Source: Begonia masoniana (Eukaryota; Streptophyta; Magnoliopsida; Cucurbitales; Begoniaceae). From it: 64,000 bases of DNA. The position numbers and the translations under genes were made by a program. Within the stretch, counting starts at the first letter, position 1. The number at the start of each line of letters is the position of its first letter. The notes beneath the pieces were generated by a model, which was not told the origin of the DNA, ran no database searches, and was given only the letters and a program-made list of their open reading frames with translations. The DNA lies in contig CM039512.1 of NCBI GenBank assembly GCA_022432975.1, positions 33,128,037 through 33,192,036 of the forward strand. The letters run 5' to 3'. Shown in pieces: positions 11,668-24,780 of this stretch.

Positions 11668-12694
11668 TGATGTGCTTCCCAAAGGTCAGAAAACACAAAC
11701 TCAAAATGGTTCGTTAGCAATGGAAAACTTGGCTGCAATGGGGTAATTTTTTATCATGAATAACTCAGGTTGTGGAGCGAGTTAAGGACTAAAATTTGGA
11801 CAGCCTCACCCGGGGCGAGTGAGAAGAGGCTCCTCCAAAGATCTTGCAAAGAAGAGACAAGAGGCAAAAATAGTGCTGGTATCAATAGATACTACTCGGG
11901 TGAAAGGACAAACAGCTCCTCAGACTATCTTTTTTTCCGATGATGGATGAAGGCTCCTAGAGATGGAAATGATGAGAGTTGTCTACAATCTTGCTATGAG
12001 ACTCCACACCTAAAAGAGAGGAGAAAGATTGCAGAATAGTAATAACCACCTTGGCTCTCACAAGATGAAAATACACGACACACACTACCCTTCTCACGGA
12101 TATGACTCACCAGGAAGAAGTTTTCTTGAGACCTACCACCAAGTTTTTGAAATGAACTGCTACAAATTCATTCAATGATTCGAAAGAGGATTTAAAGATG
12201 GTTTAAATACCATCTCCTTTTACAAAATTAGAGTTCAAACCATCAACCAAAAGACTAGCAAAAATGGGGAAATACTCGGCTAAGTGCAAGAGCCGAGTAC
12301 AAGGATGTTTTGCCAATTTTGGCAAAACCCTCCCTCTCTCAAAAGGTCACTATCAAGTGGTCCTTTCTTTTACAAAACACATCCACAAAATAGTCATCAA
12401 CTACATATGTTCGACCATCACAAGACATACACAAAATAAAACGACTAAAGAACTAATGAAAATAAACTAAGCTTATGGTTACATTAATTTGTTCTAAGGA
12501 AAACATTGATTTCTCCTTCAAACTTAATTCGGCCAAGAGGTTGCTCCCATGTCAAGAAGTGAAATGGTTTCTCCATGTCTTGTGTGATAAGCTCCGACTC
12601 CAATTGGTTATAAAATGCATTATCTACAAAATAAGCACATAAATTAGTTAAAGTCTTGACTCCTGACCTAGTGATTGCTCCTCTTGGCGCATCA
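11668..12694 (-). mobile_element. Insertion in C1 gag, probably a solo LTR of the A family
   Basis: 1027 bp flanked by the direct repeat CACATTG (11661-11667 and 12693-12699; 5 bp if TG...CA ends are required). It interrupts the C1 zinc knuckle: THC is on the left and HTIEKCYKIYGFPPG on the right. The minus-strand start (TGATGCGCC) encodes DAPRGAITRS, matching the start of the A2 LTR at 33296 (DAPQGAITRSR). Its length also equals the A2 LTR once S2 is removed. Such a motif is usual at the very end of plant gypsy polyproteins that run into the 3' LTR. The far ends of the two copies do not align well by eye. Confidence 0.55.
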
Positions 12695-12699
12695 CATTG

Positions 12700-13122
12700 C
12701 AAGATGACAAGCCATACCATTGAGAAGTGTTATAAAATCTATGGTTTTCCTCCAGGGTAGAAATAAAAACATCAAAAAATCCCTGTAAAACAATTAAATG
12801 TGATGATGACACAACTTTAGCACCAAAACAGGCACTTCTATAGCAGATAATCTCACACAGGAACAATGTCAACAATTGATTTTTTTTTAGCACGCAACTT
12901 CAACAATTTGCGTCTCTATCCAATAATTCTGAATTAGCATCTTGCTCTTCATTTTTCTCAAATTGAACAAGCCAGTCTTTTGTTCCCCAATCCTCCATTC
13001 TTAATAACATAAATTCATCTTCTTGGATTTTAGACACTGGAGCTACGCATCATGTATGCTCCAGTATTGATTGTTTTTCTTTTCCAAAACCCTTCATTGA
13101 TAGTTTTGCCACTCTTCTAAAC
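12700..13122 (+). pseudogene. C1 zinc knuckle and protease
   Basis: The sequence resumes with HTIEKCYKIYGFPPG and then reaches the copia protease motif WILDTGATHHVCSS at about 13026-13067, followed by the start of the pre-integrase region. G1 interrupts it after TAAAC at 13122. The frame has stops. Confidence 0.8.
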
Positions 13123-13283
13123 TGTAACACCCGACAACTTCATCCAGGTGACTTCCTAATTGTATTAACAGTTATGAATATTCAATCTTCAAGGTTTAGA
13201 CTTTTATACCAAGAATAATTAATTTTATGTGGATTTAAACTAGGTTGAGTGGCAAAGTTGTAATAATGGAGGGTGATGACCAA

Positions 13284-13290
13284 TATATAG
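13284..13290 (+). promoter_or_regulatory. Putative TATA box of G1 5' LTR
   Basis: TATATAG lies 161 bp from the LTR start. The same spacing is seen in the G1 3' LTR (27150), G4 (57963 and 59089) and S4 (about 62283, minus), which supports it as the core promoter. U3 would then be very short and nearly the whole LTR transcribed leader. Confidence 0.6.
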
Positions 13291-14263
13291 AGAAAAAGGA
13301 AATGTTTTAAACCTCACTTGAACCACTGTAGCCGACACCATCCTTTTCGGCGATTTCTTCTCTCCCAAGCTCTTGCTCTCTGCTTTCAGCATACCCTCTT
13401 CGACGATCGGTTTCTCTGCCACTACTCGACTACTCTGCACCCGAGGTATGCAATAGACAACGTAGTTATCTGTTAGTTTGTTAGCCCTGTTTTCTACTCG
13501 GCATTGGAGTTTTGGATTTTCCAATGGCCGACTAATAATAAGAACATTTGAATCTGAGAGTGAGAATGCTTTTATCAAATCGATTCTGGACATTTAGAAC
13601 AACCACCCCTGAGTAATCGATAATCGAATCTGTCTGTCCTGGGATTTGGATTTCAAACCGCATAGGGTATTAGACTAAGGATTCGGGAATGACTTTAGCT
13701 ATTAAATCTTAGGATAACTTGAGATTAGAACTATTAGGATTTTATTTTAACTACTGCAATGTAAAATGTTTAGGTGAAACAAGTTGAAGAGAAAGGAGCT
13801 CAAGTGCTAAGAAGACCAGGTAAGTGAATGTATTAAGATTTCCGGCTAATAGAGCCCTACATCGTGGGAGTACTAGGTTGTTTAGATGTCTAATGTTTAC
13901 CTTATGATAATGAGCTTGTCTGCACTTGAAGGATTTATGTATGTTGTGAGTTATACTATTTGATGACCTGCTAGTGAATGTGAAGTTGTCTGCTCTGGTA
14001 TGATCCTTGTCATAGTCTGATGAGTTAAAAGTTCTCATGTTCATGCATCATGAATGTTTCTCAAGCATAAGAAAATGTTTTAATACATGTTTTCCATAAA
14101 CAGAATATGTATATATATATATGTATATATATATAAGATTTATGCAACGTGGACTAAGTGAGAGTTGGGGGCGGTTCGGCGTATGTCACAGTCCAAAGAG
14201 GGACATATGAATACGACCCGCAGTAGGGAACAAGATCAAACTCATTGTCGATCCTCCTTTACC

Positions 14264-15535
14264 GATCAATGACTATGAATGATGAATATGATCAATGACT
14301 ATGAATGATGAATATGATCAATGACTATGAATGATGAATATGATCAATGACTATGAATGATGAATATGATCAATGACTATGAATGATGAATATGATCAAT
14401 GACTATGAATGATGAATATGATCAATGACTATGAATGATGAATATGATCAATGACTATGAATGATGAATATGATCAATGACTATGAATGATGAATATGAT
14501 CAATGACTATGAATGATGAATATGATCAATGACTATGAATGATGAATATGATCAATGACTATGAATGATGAATATGATCAATGACTATGAATGATGAATA
14601 TGATCAATGACTATGAATGATGAATATGATCAATGACTATGAATGATGAATATGATCAATGACTATGAATGATGAATATGATCAATGACTATGAATGATG
14701 AATATGATCAATGACTATGAATGATGAATATGATCAATGACTATGAATGATGAATATGATCAATGACTATGAATGATGAATATGATCAATGACTATGAAT
14801 GATGAATATGATCAATGACTATGAATGATGAATATGATCAATGACTATGAATGATGAATATGATCAATGACTATGAATGATGAATATGATCAATGACTAT
14901 GAATGATGAATATGATCAATGACTATGAATGATGAATATGATCAATGACTATGAATGATGAATATGATCAATGACTATGAATGATGAATATGATCAATGA
15001 CTATGAATGATGAATATGATCAATGACTATGAATGATGAATATGATCAATGACTATGAATGATGAATATGATCAATGACTATGAATGATGAATATGATCA
15101 ATGACTATGAATGATGAATATGATCAATGACTATGAATGATGAATATGATCAATGACTATGAATGATGAATATGATCAATGACTATGAATGATGAATATG
15201 ATCAATGACTATGAATGATGAATATGATCAATGACTATGAATGATGAATATGATCAATGACTATGAATGATGAATATGATCAATGACTATGAATGATGAA
15301 TATGATCAATGACTATGAATGATGAATATGATCAATGACTATGAATGATGAATATGATCAATGACTATGAATGATGAATATGATCAATGACTATGAATGA
15401 TGAATATGATCAATGACTATGAATGATGAATATGATCAATGACTATGAATGATGAATATGATCAATGACTATGAATGATGAATATGATCAATGACTATGA
15501 ATGATGAATATGATTTATGACTATGAATGATGATT
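14264..15535 (+). repeat. 26-bp minisatellite, about 49 copies
   Basis: The unit is GATCAATGACTATGAATG plus ATGAATAT. The copies are almost all identical; only the last is changed (GATTTATGAC). The 3' LTR holds about 6 diverged copies at the same place. The array lies between the GTAAGT donor-like site (13820) and the position where the acceptor should be. Confidence 0.97.
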
Positions 15536-15656
15536 TCAAGCAAAGATACGAACAAGAAAAAGACTTATGAGCATGTGATTTTCCCAAACTATACATTTAT
15601 GCATCCATGTTAGTGTTGCATTTCTTACTAAGCATTAGGCTTATAGTTTAAACCTT

Positions 15657-15766
15657 ATGATGAAAGTGTTATTTTGTCGTCTAGCGATCGGCAGATGTAG
15701 TGTTTAAGCCATCGGATGATGAAAGTGTTATTTTGTCGTCTAGCGATCGGCAGATGTAGTGTTTGC
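15657..15766 (+). repeat. Two stray 59-bp units in place of the second mini-exon
   Basis: After AAACCTTATGATG the 5' LTR continues with AAAGTGTTATTTTGTC, the downstream repeat, for about two units, and then rejoins the LTR at GTGACAGTGCAAGGCTGG. The 3' LTR has about 85 unique bases here, including the GTAG acceptor-like site. Confidence 0.9.
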
Positions 15767-16088
15767 TTCAGTGGTGACAGTGCAAGGCTGGATAGGCGAT
15801 TAAGTTCCCTGGTTATGCTCATAGTAAGTCAGAGTAGTTTATCATAAACAATGACTAAGTAGAACAGAATTTCTTATAACAATGAGATTCGGATTTGAAT
15901 GGTTTGACTTTAGAGTCTGAATACGACTTAAGGATTATTGAATGGTTGTGTTGCTTAAGTCTTCCGCTATGCGTAGTTTGGATGAATTTATGATCCTTAC
16001 TCTTTGAAGTTTATAGGTTACTAAGTTATAATCGGGTGAGTTGTGATATGTTCTAATCGAATGAAGATATTTGATGATTATAGTGTTT

Positions 16089-16860
16089 GTCGTCTAGCGA
16101 TCGGCAGATGTAGTGTTTAAGCCATCGGATGATGAAAGTGTTATTTTGTCGTCTAGCGATCGGCAGATGTAGTGTTTAAGCCATCGGATGATGAAAGTGT
16201 TATTTTGTCGTCTAGCGATCGGCAGATGTAGTGTTTAAGCCATCGGATGATGAAAGTGTTATTTTGTCGTCTAGCGATCGGCAGATGTAGTGTTTAAGCC
16301 ATCGGATGATGAAAGTGTTATTTTGTCGTCTAGCGATCGGCAGATGTAGTGTTTAAGCCATCGGATGATGAAAGTGTTATTTTGTCGTCTAGCGATCGGC
16401 AGATGTAGTGTTTAAGCCATCGGATGATGAAAGTGTTATTTTGTCGTCTAGCGATCGGCAGATGTAGTGTTTAAGCCATCGGATGATGAAAGTGTTATTT
16501 TGTCGTCTAGCGATCGGCAGATGTAGTGTTTAAGCCATCGGATGATGAAAGTGTTATTTTGTCGTCTAGCGATCGGCAGATGTAGTGTTAAGAAGGCCAT
16601 CGGATGAGGAAGTGCTATTTGGTCGTCTAGCGATCGGCAGATGTAGTGTTTAAGCCATCGGATGATGAAAGTGTTATTTTGTCGTCTAGCGATCGGCAGA
16701 TATAGAGTGTTTAAGCCATCCGATGATGAAAGTGTTATTTTGTCATTCAGCGATCGGCAGATGCAGAGTGTTTAAGTCATCGGACGATGAGAGGTTATTT
16801 TGTCGTCTAGGGATCGCAGATGTAGTGTAATAAGTCAACCGGATGATGAGAGTGTTACTT
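16089..16860 (+). repeat. 59-bp minisatellite, about 13 copies
   Basis: The unit contains GTCGTCTAGCGATCGGCAG, then GTGTTTAAGCCATCGG and ATGATGAAAGTGTTATTTT. The units here have GTGTTATTTT. The last four or five units are increasingly diverged, as expected at an array edge. Confidence 0.95.
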
Positions 16861-17276
16861 GTCGTTTAGTGACAAGGTCATGTTTTAATTATTCACGTAG
16901 ATGCACATGACCACCGGATGATGTACCCTTATTCATCGAATGAGTAGAGAGTTTCTCCACCGGATGATATAAACACGATTTTATACATGGTCGTCTAGTG
17001 ACCGGTAGATGTGGTTCGTTCTTCTATCGGTAGATGCAGTCTATAGCTTAAAGTTTTCCCTCCACTAGCCGATACACATTGTACTGCCGCCGGCAGATAT
17101 GTAATGTTTCCCTTTGCCGATTGAGGTTTAGCGAATCGCATATGACATCTTGAGTTAAATTATATTTCAAAAAAAAATATACACTACTAATAATGAATCA
17201 TGTGTGAGTAATAAGGATTAAATGATTAAGAAAGGTACGGATTATGTGACGATCCCTTCTGGGGTTGTTACAATTA

Positions 17277-17288
17277 TGGTATCAGAGC
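17277..17288 (+). other. G1 primer-binding site
   Basis: TGGTATCAGAGC, complementary to the 3' end of initiator tRNA-Met, 4 bp after the 5' LTR. Confidence 0.9.
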
Positions 17289-17435
17289 AAAAATCGTGTT
17301 CTAAAACCGATTCTACAGACTGCCCTCTAGCACTGACTGTCACATGAGCACACTTTCAGCAACTGTAAGTATTTATGAGTTCAGTATATGTCATAAGTTA
17401 AGATATATCTGTAATGATTTGTCTAGGATCCCAAA

Positions 17436-18115
17436 ATGGTTAGAGGTCAGCAGAGAGAGACCAATGATGATAGCAATGCTATTGCTCAGTTGACAGAGTT
17501 GGTCATGCGTCAATCTCACCAGATCGAACGACTGATGACTGCTAGAGAGGAACAAGGCAACTCCAGTACTAATGCAACTCATGATCATGGGGGTGAGCGT
17601 TTCCACCGGCTTCGACCCCCGGTGTTTAATGGACATGTTTCAGATCCTATTTATGCTGAGGAGTGGGTTTGAAAGATAGAAGACATGTTTAAGTATGCAA
17701 AGGTTGATGAAGGAGATAAGGTCATCTATGCTGTCTTTCATTTGGAATTAAGTGCAAGGCATTGGTGGGATTCAATCTAGAACACCGCTAATGCCGAAGC
17801 TATGACCTGGGAGATGTTCAAGACTGCTTTCTTTGACAAGTACTTCAATAGGACTGTTCGGGCCAACAAAAAGAAGGAGTTCATGAATCTGCGACAAACT
17901 AGCTCTGTGACGGATTACATATGCAAATTTGATGTTTTATCACAGTTTGCTCCACGTATGATTGAGGATGACGAGGACAAGATTTACCAATTTGTTCAAG
18001 GACTGAAGCCGAGTCTGTACTTGAAAGTAAAGACTGCTGGGATACACAATGTACCTTATGGTGAAGTGACGGCTAAGGCTTTGGAGCTGGAAGAGGCAGA
18101 GATGACAGCAAATGC
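17436..18115 (+). pseudogene. G1 gag, first part
   Basis: The start MVRGQQRETNDDSN is followed by GERFHRLRPPVFNGHVSDP and HWWDSI, then the gag core FFDKYFNRTVRANKKKEFMN and FVQGLKPSLYLKV. There are in-frame stops after EEWV (17672) and after WWDSI (about 17777). The hAT element enters after TANA at 18115, and the frame continues at 22795. The reading frames on both sides agree once the insertion and one target copy are ignored, so the hAT came after the gag was formed. Confidence 0.9.
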
Positions 18116-19390
18116 TAGGGGTGTGCAAACCGAACCGGAACCGAGGAACCGAACCGGAACCGATCATTTAGGTTCAGTTTTGATCGGTTTTGAGCATAGG
18201 TTCGGTTCGGTTTGGTTGCATTTCATAAAAACCGGTGATTTAGGTTCGGTTTTCGGTTTTGATCGGTCAAAATTGGTCAAAACCGAACCGAACGAAACCT
18301 TAACTAAAAAACAAAAAAAAATAAAAAAATAAAAACCAGAAGCCCTAAATCCGTAAATCGTCGGGGCTTCTGCCTTCTGGTGTCTTCATTCTTCAATCTT
18401 CATCTCCGAAGCTCTCCTCCAGAGACGAAGGCGATTTGGCGATTCGGCGACGGCGAGGCGACGACAGCTCACAGTAGCACCGACGACAGCTCACAGCAGC
18501 ACTGGCGATTCGGGTATGTTCTATTCTTTCATAGTTTCATTCATTGCTTGATTTTGTGTTTGACAAAGAGCAAAATCATTGATTTTGCTCTCTGTGAACT
18601 GTGAAGTGTAAACAAACACGACAGAGAGCAAATTTGCTCTCTGTCGTGTGTTTTCTCTCTGTCGTGTGTTCACTGTAACGTCCCTCATACTATTCCTAAT
18701 TTCCCGTACGAAATTTTTATTTTTCTTTTATTCTTAGCGTTTATGCGGAAAACAATTTGAAACAATTTAAAATCAATTGAATAAAACGTTTAAAGCAATT
18801 ACAAAACTCATCATTTCACTAACACATTTCTATCTATACCACAAATTCTATCTACGTCACAAACATACACTTCACAATACAACTTAACTTTAAACCGCAG
18901 ATACTCCTACATCTCCATAATCTCACTCAAAAACGACTTGAGATATAAACATATATTAAACGTGTTTAAAACATACTTTCGTGAAAACAAACTGCGTGGT
19001 TATGTTTAAAAACCGAACATATCCCTCCTGTTTCAAAAGAAAATACCAAGCAGTTCCATTAAACTTTAGATAAACGTTTTATAAAACAAGTCTATCAAAA
19101 CATCAAAACCTATTTTATCCACTAACCCGAATCAAACCATCTAAACATCAATCAACAACTAAACAGATTCCAATGAAAACTTTACTAAACAGTTTATAAA
19201 ACAGATTTCCAAAACGTTTAAAACCTCAAAAGTAAACCTATCAACTACCAGAACCAAGCATCCTAAAATGTCTATACAACTCTCAGTCCAAAACATCTCA
19301 ATAACCCCAAAATCTATACATACGTCTCCACGGGTCGGTTGAGCATCGACTGCGCCAGCACACAGTGGCGAGCATCATCCATCAACTGCC

Positions 19391-20101
19391 TCAGACATCA
19401 GAAGGAAGAACGTCATCCTCACCTGGATCTACGTCACCTATAACGTCACCTACACCATACAGACACCTATGAGATAATGAAATCTCAGTAAGCTACGTAA
19501 ATGCAGATGCATGCGTGCGTATGCCATTCAGAAAACATGCAGATTACAGAGTCAGATACAGATACAGATTCATTACGTCAGATACAGATTGTCACTGAGG
19601 TCCAACCCACCTCACTGTGACCAGATTACGTAGATTCGTGGGTTCATTTTACTTTTTAATTAGGTCGCAGACAGAATGTCACCGAGGTCTAAACCACCTC
19701 GCCATGACCAGATGCAGATTACGTACATTCATTTCGTTCGTTGGTTCGTTTTACTTTTTAATTAGGTCGCAGACAGAATGTCACCGAGGCTAAACCACCT
19801 CGCCGTGACCAGATACAGATTACGTAGATTCATTTCGTTGGTTTAATCATATGCAGAAATCCGTGATGCATGAGCAGTCAAATGCATAAAGTAAACAACC
19901 AACATATATACCATCAAGACGATAAACAAACATAACCTATTAAAGCAATTAAACCTAACTACCCATCCAAAGCAATTAAACAAGCATGTCACCAAATTTC
20001 TTCGAGACGACCACGACGTACGGTGTAGGCCAATCAGCCAGAAAAAATCACGAGAACTTACCTGTCGTCCGTAGTTCGCTGGTTTTGGCACATCTCGTCG
20101 C
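19391..20101 (-). other. LTR mini-exon module, S1
   Basis: Exon 2 (20101-20062, after CCATAG, before GTAAGT) and exon 3 (19449-19391, after GTGTAG) join at phase 1 to give SELRTTG-DVIGDVDPGEDD...PSDV and a stop. No stop interrupts either exon in this frame. Confidence 0.42.
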
Positions 20102-20800
20102 CTATGGCTCGACCTATGACAAACATTCACACTTCATTAAATCAAGCTTACTTTCACCAATTTACTCTCAAACTACAATTTCTAGTATAATCCAACTAAA
20201 ACCTAACTAAAGGGGCCACTATTTCGGGTTTGGTAAAACCGACCCGAAACTTCAAACGCGCGTAACTTTTGCGTCGGTTATCGGAATCGAACGATTCCAG
20301 CGGCCACGTACTCCTCTAATAACCTATTTTAATCTGCCAAAAGGAATTTTAAAACAAACAACCCTAGCTAGGTCAAAATATCAAAAACCCGAATCTGCCC
20401 TTTTTCGAAAAATTCCCATTTTTCGATTTTTCATCAAATTCCACTCATTTCCTCCTCAATCGACCACATATACCCTCAATTAGAATAATCTAACCCAAAA
20501 TCGAAGCTACACTCACCAAAACCGAAGTGCCCTAAATCGGCATTCACTGTTTTTCGCCCAAATTGGGCATTCCGCGGCCAAGCAACAATAGCCGGCCATA
20601 GGGTTGGCAAACCCACGCCGGAAGTGACCGAAATTGGCCGGTGATCGAGCTCATCGAGCTCGCCACCCACTGCCTCAAACCGAACCGAAAACAGGGAGAA
20701 AACCGAGCTTACCGGCCTGGGTTGCGCGCGGAGATGGCCGGAGATCGCACGTCGCCGTCGTCTGGCCGGAGAAGGCTGGAAAACGCCGGTGATGGCCATC

Positions 20801-21828
<1,028 letters not shown>

Positions 21829-22794
21829 CATAAATAAACAATAATAAAACTACCATTAGTTAACCTTCATTTACCGTGTTTCCGACCATTTCGAATTTCA
21901 CTAAATCTCATTATTAAATTGTAACCCACGGCCTACTTTCACTGGAAGTGCCCGAATCTAAATTAATTAACCAATTAGGTTAACCAAACTTATTCACTTT
22001 TATTTTCAAATTACTTAAAACAATTATTTTATTATTCTTTTATTTTCTCTCCAATTTTTCCTTTTAAAATTCCCGGGCGTTACATTCACAGAGAGCAAAA
22101 ACAATTTTTGCTCTCTGTCAAAACACGACAGAGAGCAAAATCAGCTCTCTGTCGTGTTTGTGAACACACGACAGAGAGCAAATTTGCTCTCTGTCGTGTT
22201 TGTGAAATATTTGGTTTTTGTTTTTTGAAATATTGTTGGAATATTCTGTTTTTTCATTGACGCCATATGATCGAATATTATGTTTGCTTGAAGGGTGTGA
22301 GAGTGCTTACTGTTTACCTTTCATCATCTGAGTAGAAATATGATCCAAAATTTTATATGATATGATATGGGTATTTATATACATGTGATGAGAATACAGT
22401 GAGGATTATGTGGATAATATTTGCTTGCATCAGGAAGAGAAAGTGAAGCAAGAACAGTTAGTCTAATTATTGTACTGGTGGAAACTGGAATGTGATGGAA
22501 GGAGGCCAAAAACCACAATAATTTCTGAGTTTATTAATTTCTGAGTTTATTACTTTATTTGACATTACGTTATAGAATACTTTTCCATATAAATTAGGAA
22601 TATATGGAAAAGTAACACATGACATTTTATATGGAAAAGTATTTTTTTTTTTATTTTTTGAAAAATATGTTGTAAAACCGAAACCGAACCGAAATTTTAG
22701 GTTCGGTTTAGGTTCGGTTTTGGTATGCTCCAAAACCGGTTTCGGTTCGGTAAGTCCGAAACCAAAACCAGTTTTGCACACCCCTAGCAAATGC

Positions 22795-23450
22795 ACAGCG
22801 TGAGCAGCCAAGAAAATTCATGAAGGACGCCCAGCCGCCACCACGTCAGAACAAAGGTTGGCAGCCGCAACAGAACAAGGGACCACAACAACAACAACAA
22901 GGTATAAAGAGACCCTTCAACCAGAATGATGACCAAGGAAAAGGGAAGAGGACTCTGGCACCCTTATGCCCCACCTGTCAGAAGAACCACCCCGGCGAAT
23001 GCAAGTTGCATTCTGGCCGCTGTTTCAGATGTGACAAGGTTGGACATATAGTCAGAGACTGCCCCATGCCGCCAGATCCGAACCGTGCAAGGGTAGCACC
23101 TAGAGTCTATGCAATGATGGAGGATGAGGAAGCCGTGCAGCATACAGTCATAACAGGTACCATTATGATCTGTGGTTTTGCTGCTTACACACTTATAGAT
23201 ACGGGAGCCACACACTCGTTATATCAACTTGGTTGTATGCCAACACAACTTAGAACTTTTACCAGCCGAAAGGCCATATGATTTTATATTACCATCAGGG
23301 AAGTCTCTACATTCTGAACAGATTGTTAACGGTGAGGTTGTGTCCGTAGGAAGTAAGAACTAATTGTAGAACTGATTGTAAATTGACATGAAAGGGTATG
23401 AGGTGATATTAGGAATGGATTGGTTAATTTAGGCATTATGCACAATAAGT
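22795..23450 (+). pseudogene. G1 gag zinc knuckle and protease
   Basis: Continues gag after the hAT. A Gln-rich linker (QNKGPQQQQQ) is followed by the zinc knuckle CFRCDKVGHIVRDC (about 23020-23065) and the aspartic protease start TLIDTGATHS (about 23187-23220). A frameshift then garbles the SLYQLG region (an insertion near 23222), and the rest of protease (GYEVILGMDWL-like, about 23395) is in another frame. Confidence 0.9.
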
Positions 23451-23759
23451 TGTAAGATCTGGGATGGTTGATTTCGACCCCCAAATGGTGATCATTATTC
23501 CTTCAAAGCTATCCTAAGACTAAGCAAAATACCGATTAGATCCTCACTAGAAATTGAAACGGCTTACTGAAAAATGGTTGTGAGAGTTACTTAGGCTAGT
23601 ACATAATGGATGTTCGGTGAAAGAATAGACAGAGTTAGATATCCCCATAGTCAGAGAGTTCCCTGAGGCGTCTTAGATGATTTGCCAGGATTACCACCGG
23701 ATAGAGAAATAGAGTTGTAATAGATACGTACCCTGAGGCATTACCCGTATCTAAGATCC

Positions 23760-24780
23760 TTATCGGATGGCACCTGTTGAGCTAAAGGAGTTAAAAGTCC
23801 AACTACAGGAATTAGTAGACAAGGATTTATACGCCCTAGCAGTTCCCTTGGGGGTGCACCTGTCTTATTTGTCAAGAAGAAAGTGGTTCTCTTAGAATGT
23901 GCATAGACTACAGAGAACTAAATAAGTTGACAATCAAGAATAAGTACCCCTTACCTCGGATTGATGATTTGTTTGACCAATTGCATGAGAAGTGTTTTCA
24001 AAATAGATTTACGTGAGTATTTGGACAAATTTGTAATTGTGTTCATAGATGATATCCTGATATACTCACGGACTGAAGCTGACCATGCAGAACATTTAAG
24101 AGTAGTTTTGACGACATTAAAGGAGCACCAGCTTTATGCCAAATTGTCCAAGTGTGAATTTTGGTTGGACAAGGTTAATTTTCTTGGTCATGTCATTTGG
24201 ACTGACCAATGCACCTGCAGCTTTTATGGACTTAATGAATCGAGTGTTTCGTGAGTATTTGGACAAATTTGTAATTGTGTTCATAGATGATATCCTGATA
24301 TACTCACGGACTGAAGCTGACCATGCAGAACATTTAAGAGTAGTTTTGACGACATTAAAGGAGCACCAGCTTTATGCCAAATTGTCCAAGTGTGAATTTT
24401 GGTTGGACAAGGTTAATTTTCTTGGTCATGTCATTTGGACTGACCAATGCACCTGCAGCTTTTATGGACTTAATGAATCGAGTGTTTCGTGAGTATTTGG
24501 ACAAATTTGTAATCTTGGTCATGTCATTTGGACTGACCAATGCACCTGCAGCTTTTATGGACTTAATGAATCGAGTGTTTCGTGAGTATTGGACAAATTT
24601 GTAATTGTGTTCATAGATGATATCCTGATATACTATACTCACGGACTGAAGCTGACCATGCAGAACATTTAAGAGTAGTTTTGACGACATTAAAGGAGCA
24701 CCAGCTTTATGCCAAATTGTCCAAGTGTGAATTTTGGTTGGACAAGGTTAATTTTCTTGGTCATGTAGTTTCTGCTAATG
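23760..24780 (+). pseudogene. G1 reverse transcriptase with internal duplication
   Basis: The RT start (APVELKELKVQLQELVDK) is followed by stops and shifts. The catalytic core [19 protein letters not shown] occurs three times because a 238-bp block is tandemly repeated: units start at 24013, 24251 and 24489, with a truncated 93-bp unit before the last full copy at 24582. In each copy VNFLGHV is fused to [12 protein letters not shown], the wrong order for RT. A functional enzyme cannot be made from this. Confidence 0.9.
24013..24680 (+). repeat. 238-bp tandem duplication inside RT
   Basis: Units are at 24013-24250, 24251-24488, 24489-24581 (deleted) and from 24582 onward. The joint falls at GGTCATGT, which occurs both in SFGLTN and in NFLGHV coding DNA, suggesting a slip or recombination at an 8-bp homology. 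Confidence 0.95.

Larger units (their letters stand above)
13123..17272 (+). repeat. G1 5' LTR (4150 bp)
   Basis: It starts TGTAACACCCGAC and ends GGGGTTGTTACA, with the primer site 4 bp beyond. A TATA box lies 161 bp in. It carries about 49 copies of a 26-bp repeat and about 13 copies of a 59-bp repeat. Compared with the 3' LTR, the segment after the AAACCTTATGATG boundary (15657) has been replaced by two stray 59-bp units, which removes the second mini-exon. Confidence 0.95.

Noticed and set aside
13240..14044. Minus-strand open frames of 97-117 codons, also present at 27091-27910
   Set aside because: They are conserved only because they lie in the two copies of the same LTR; they run antisense to the promoter and show no recognisable domain.
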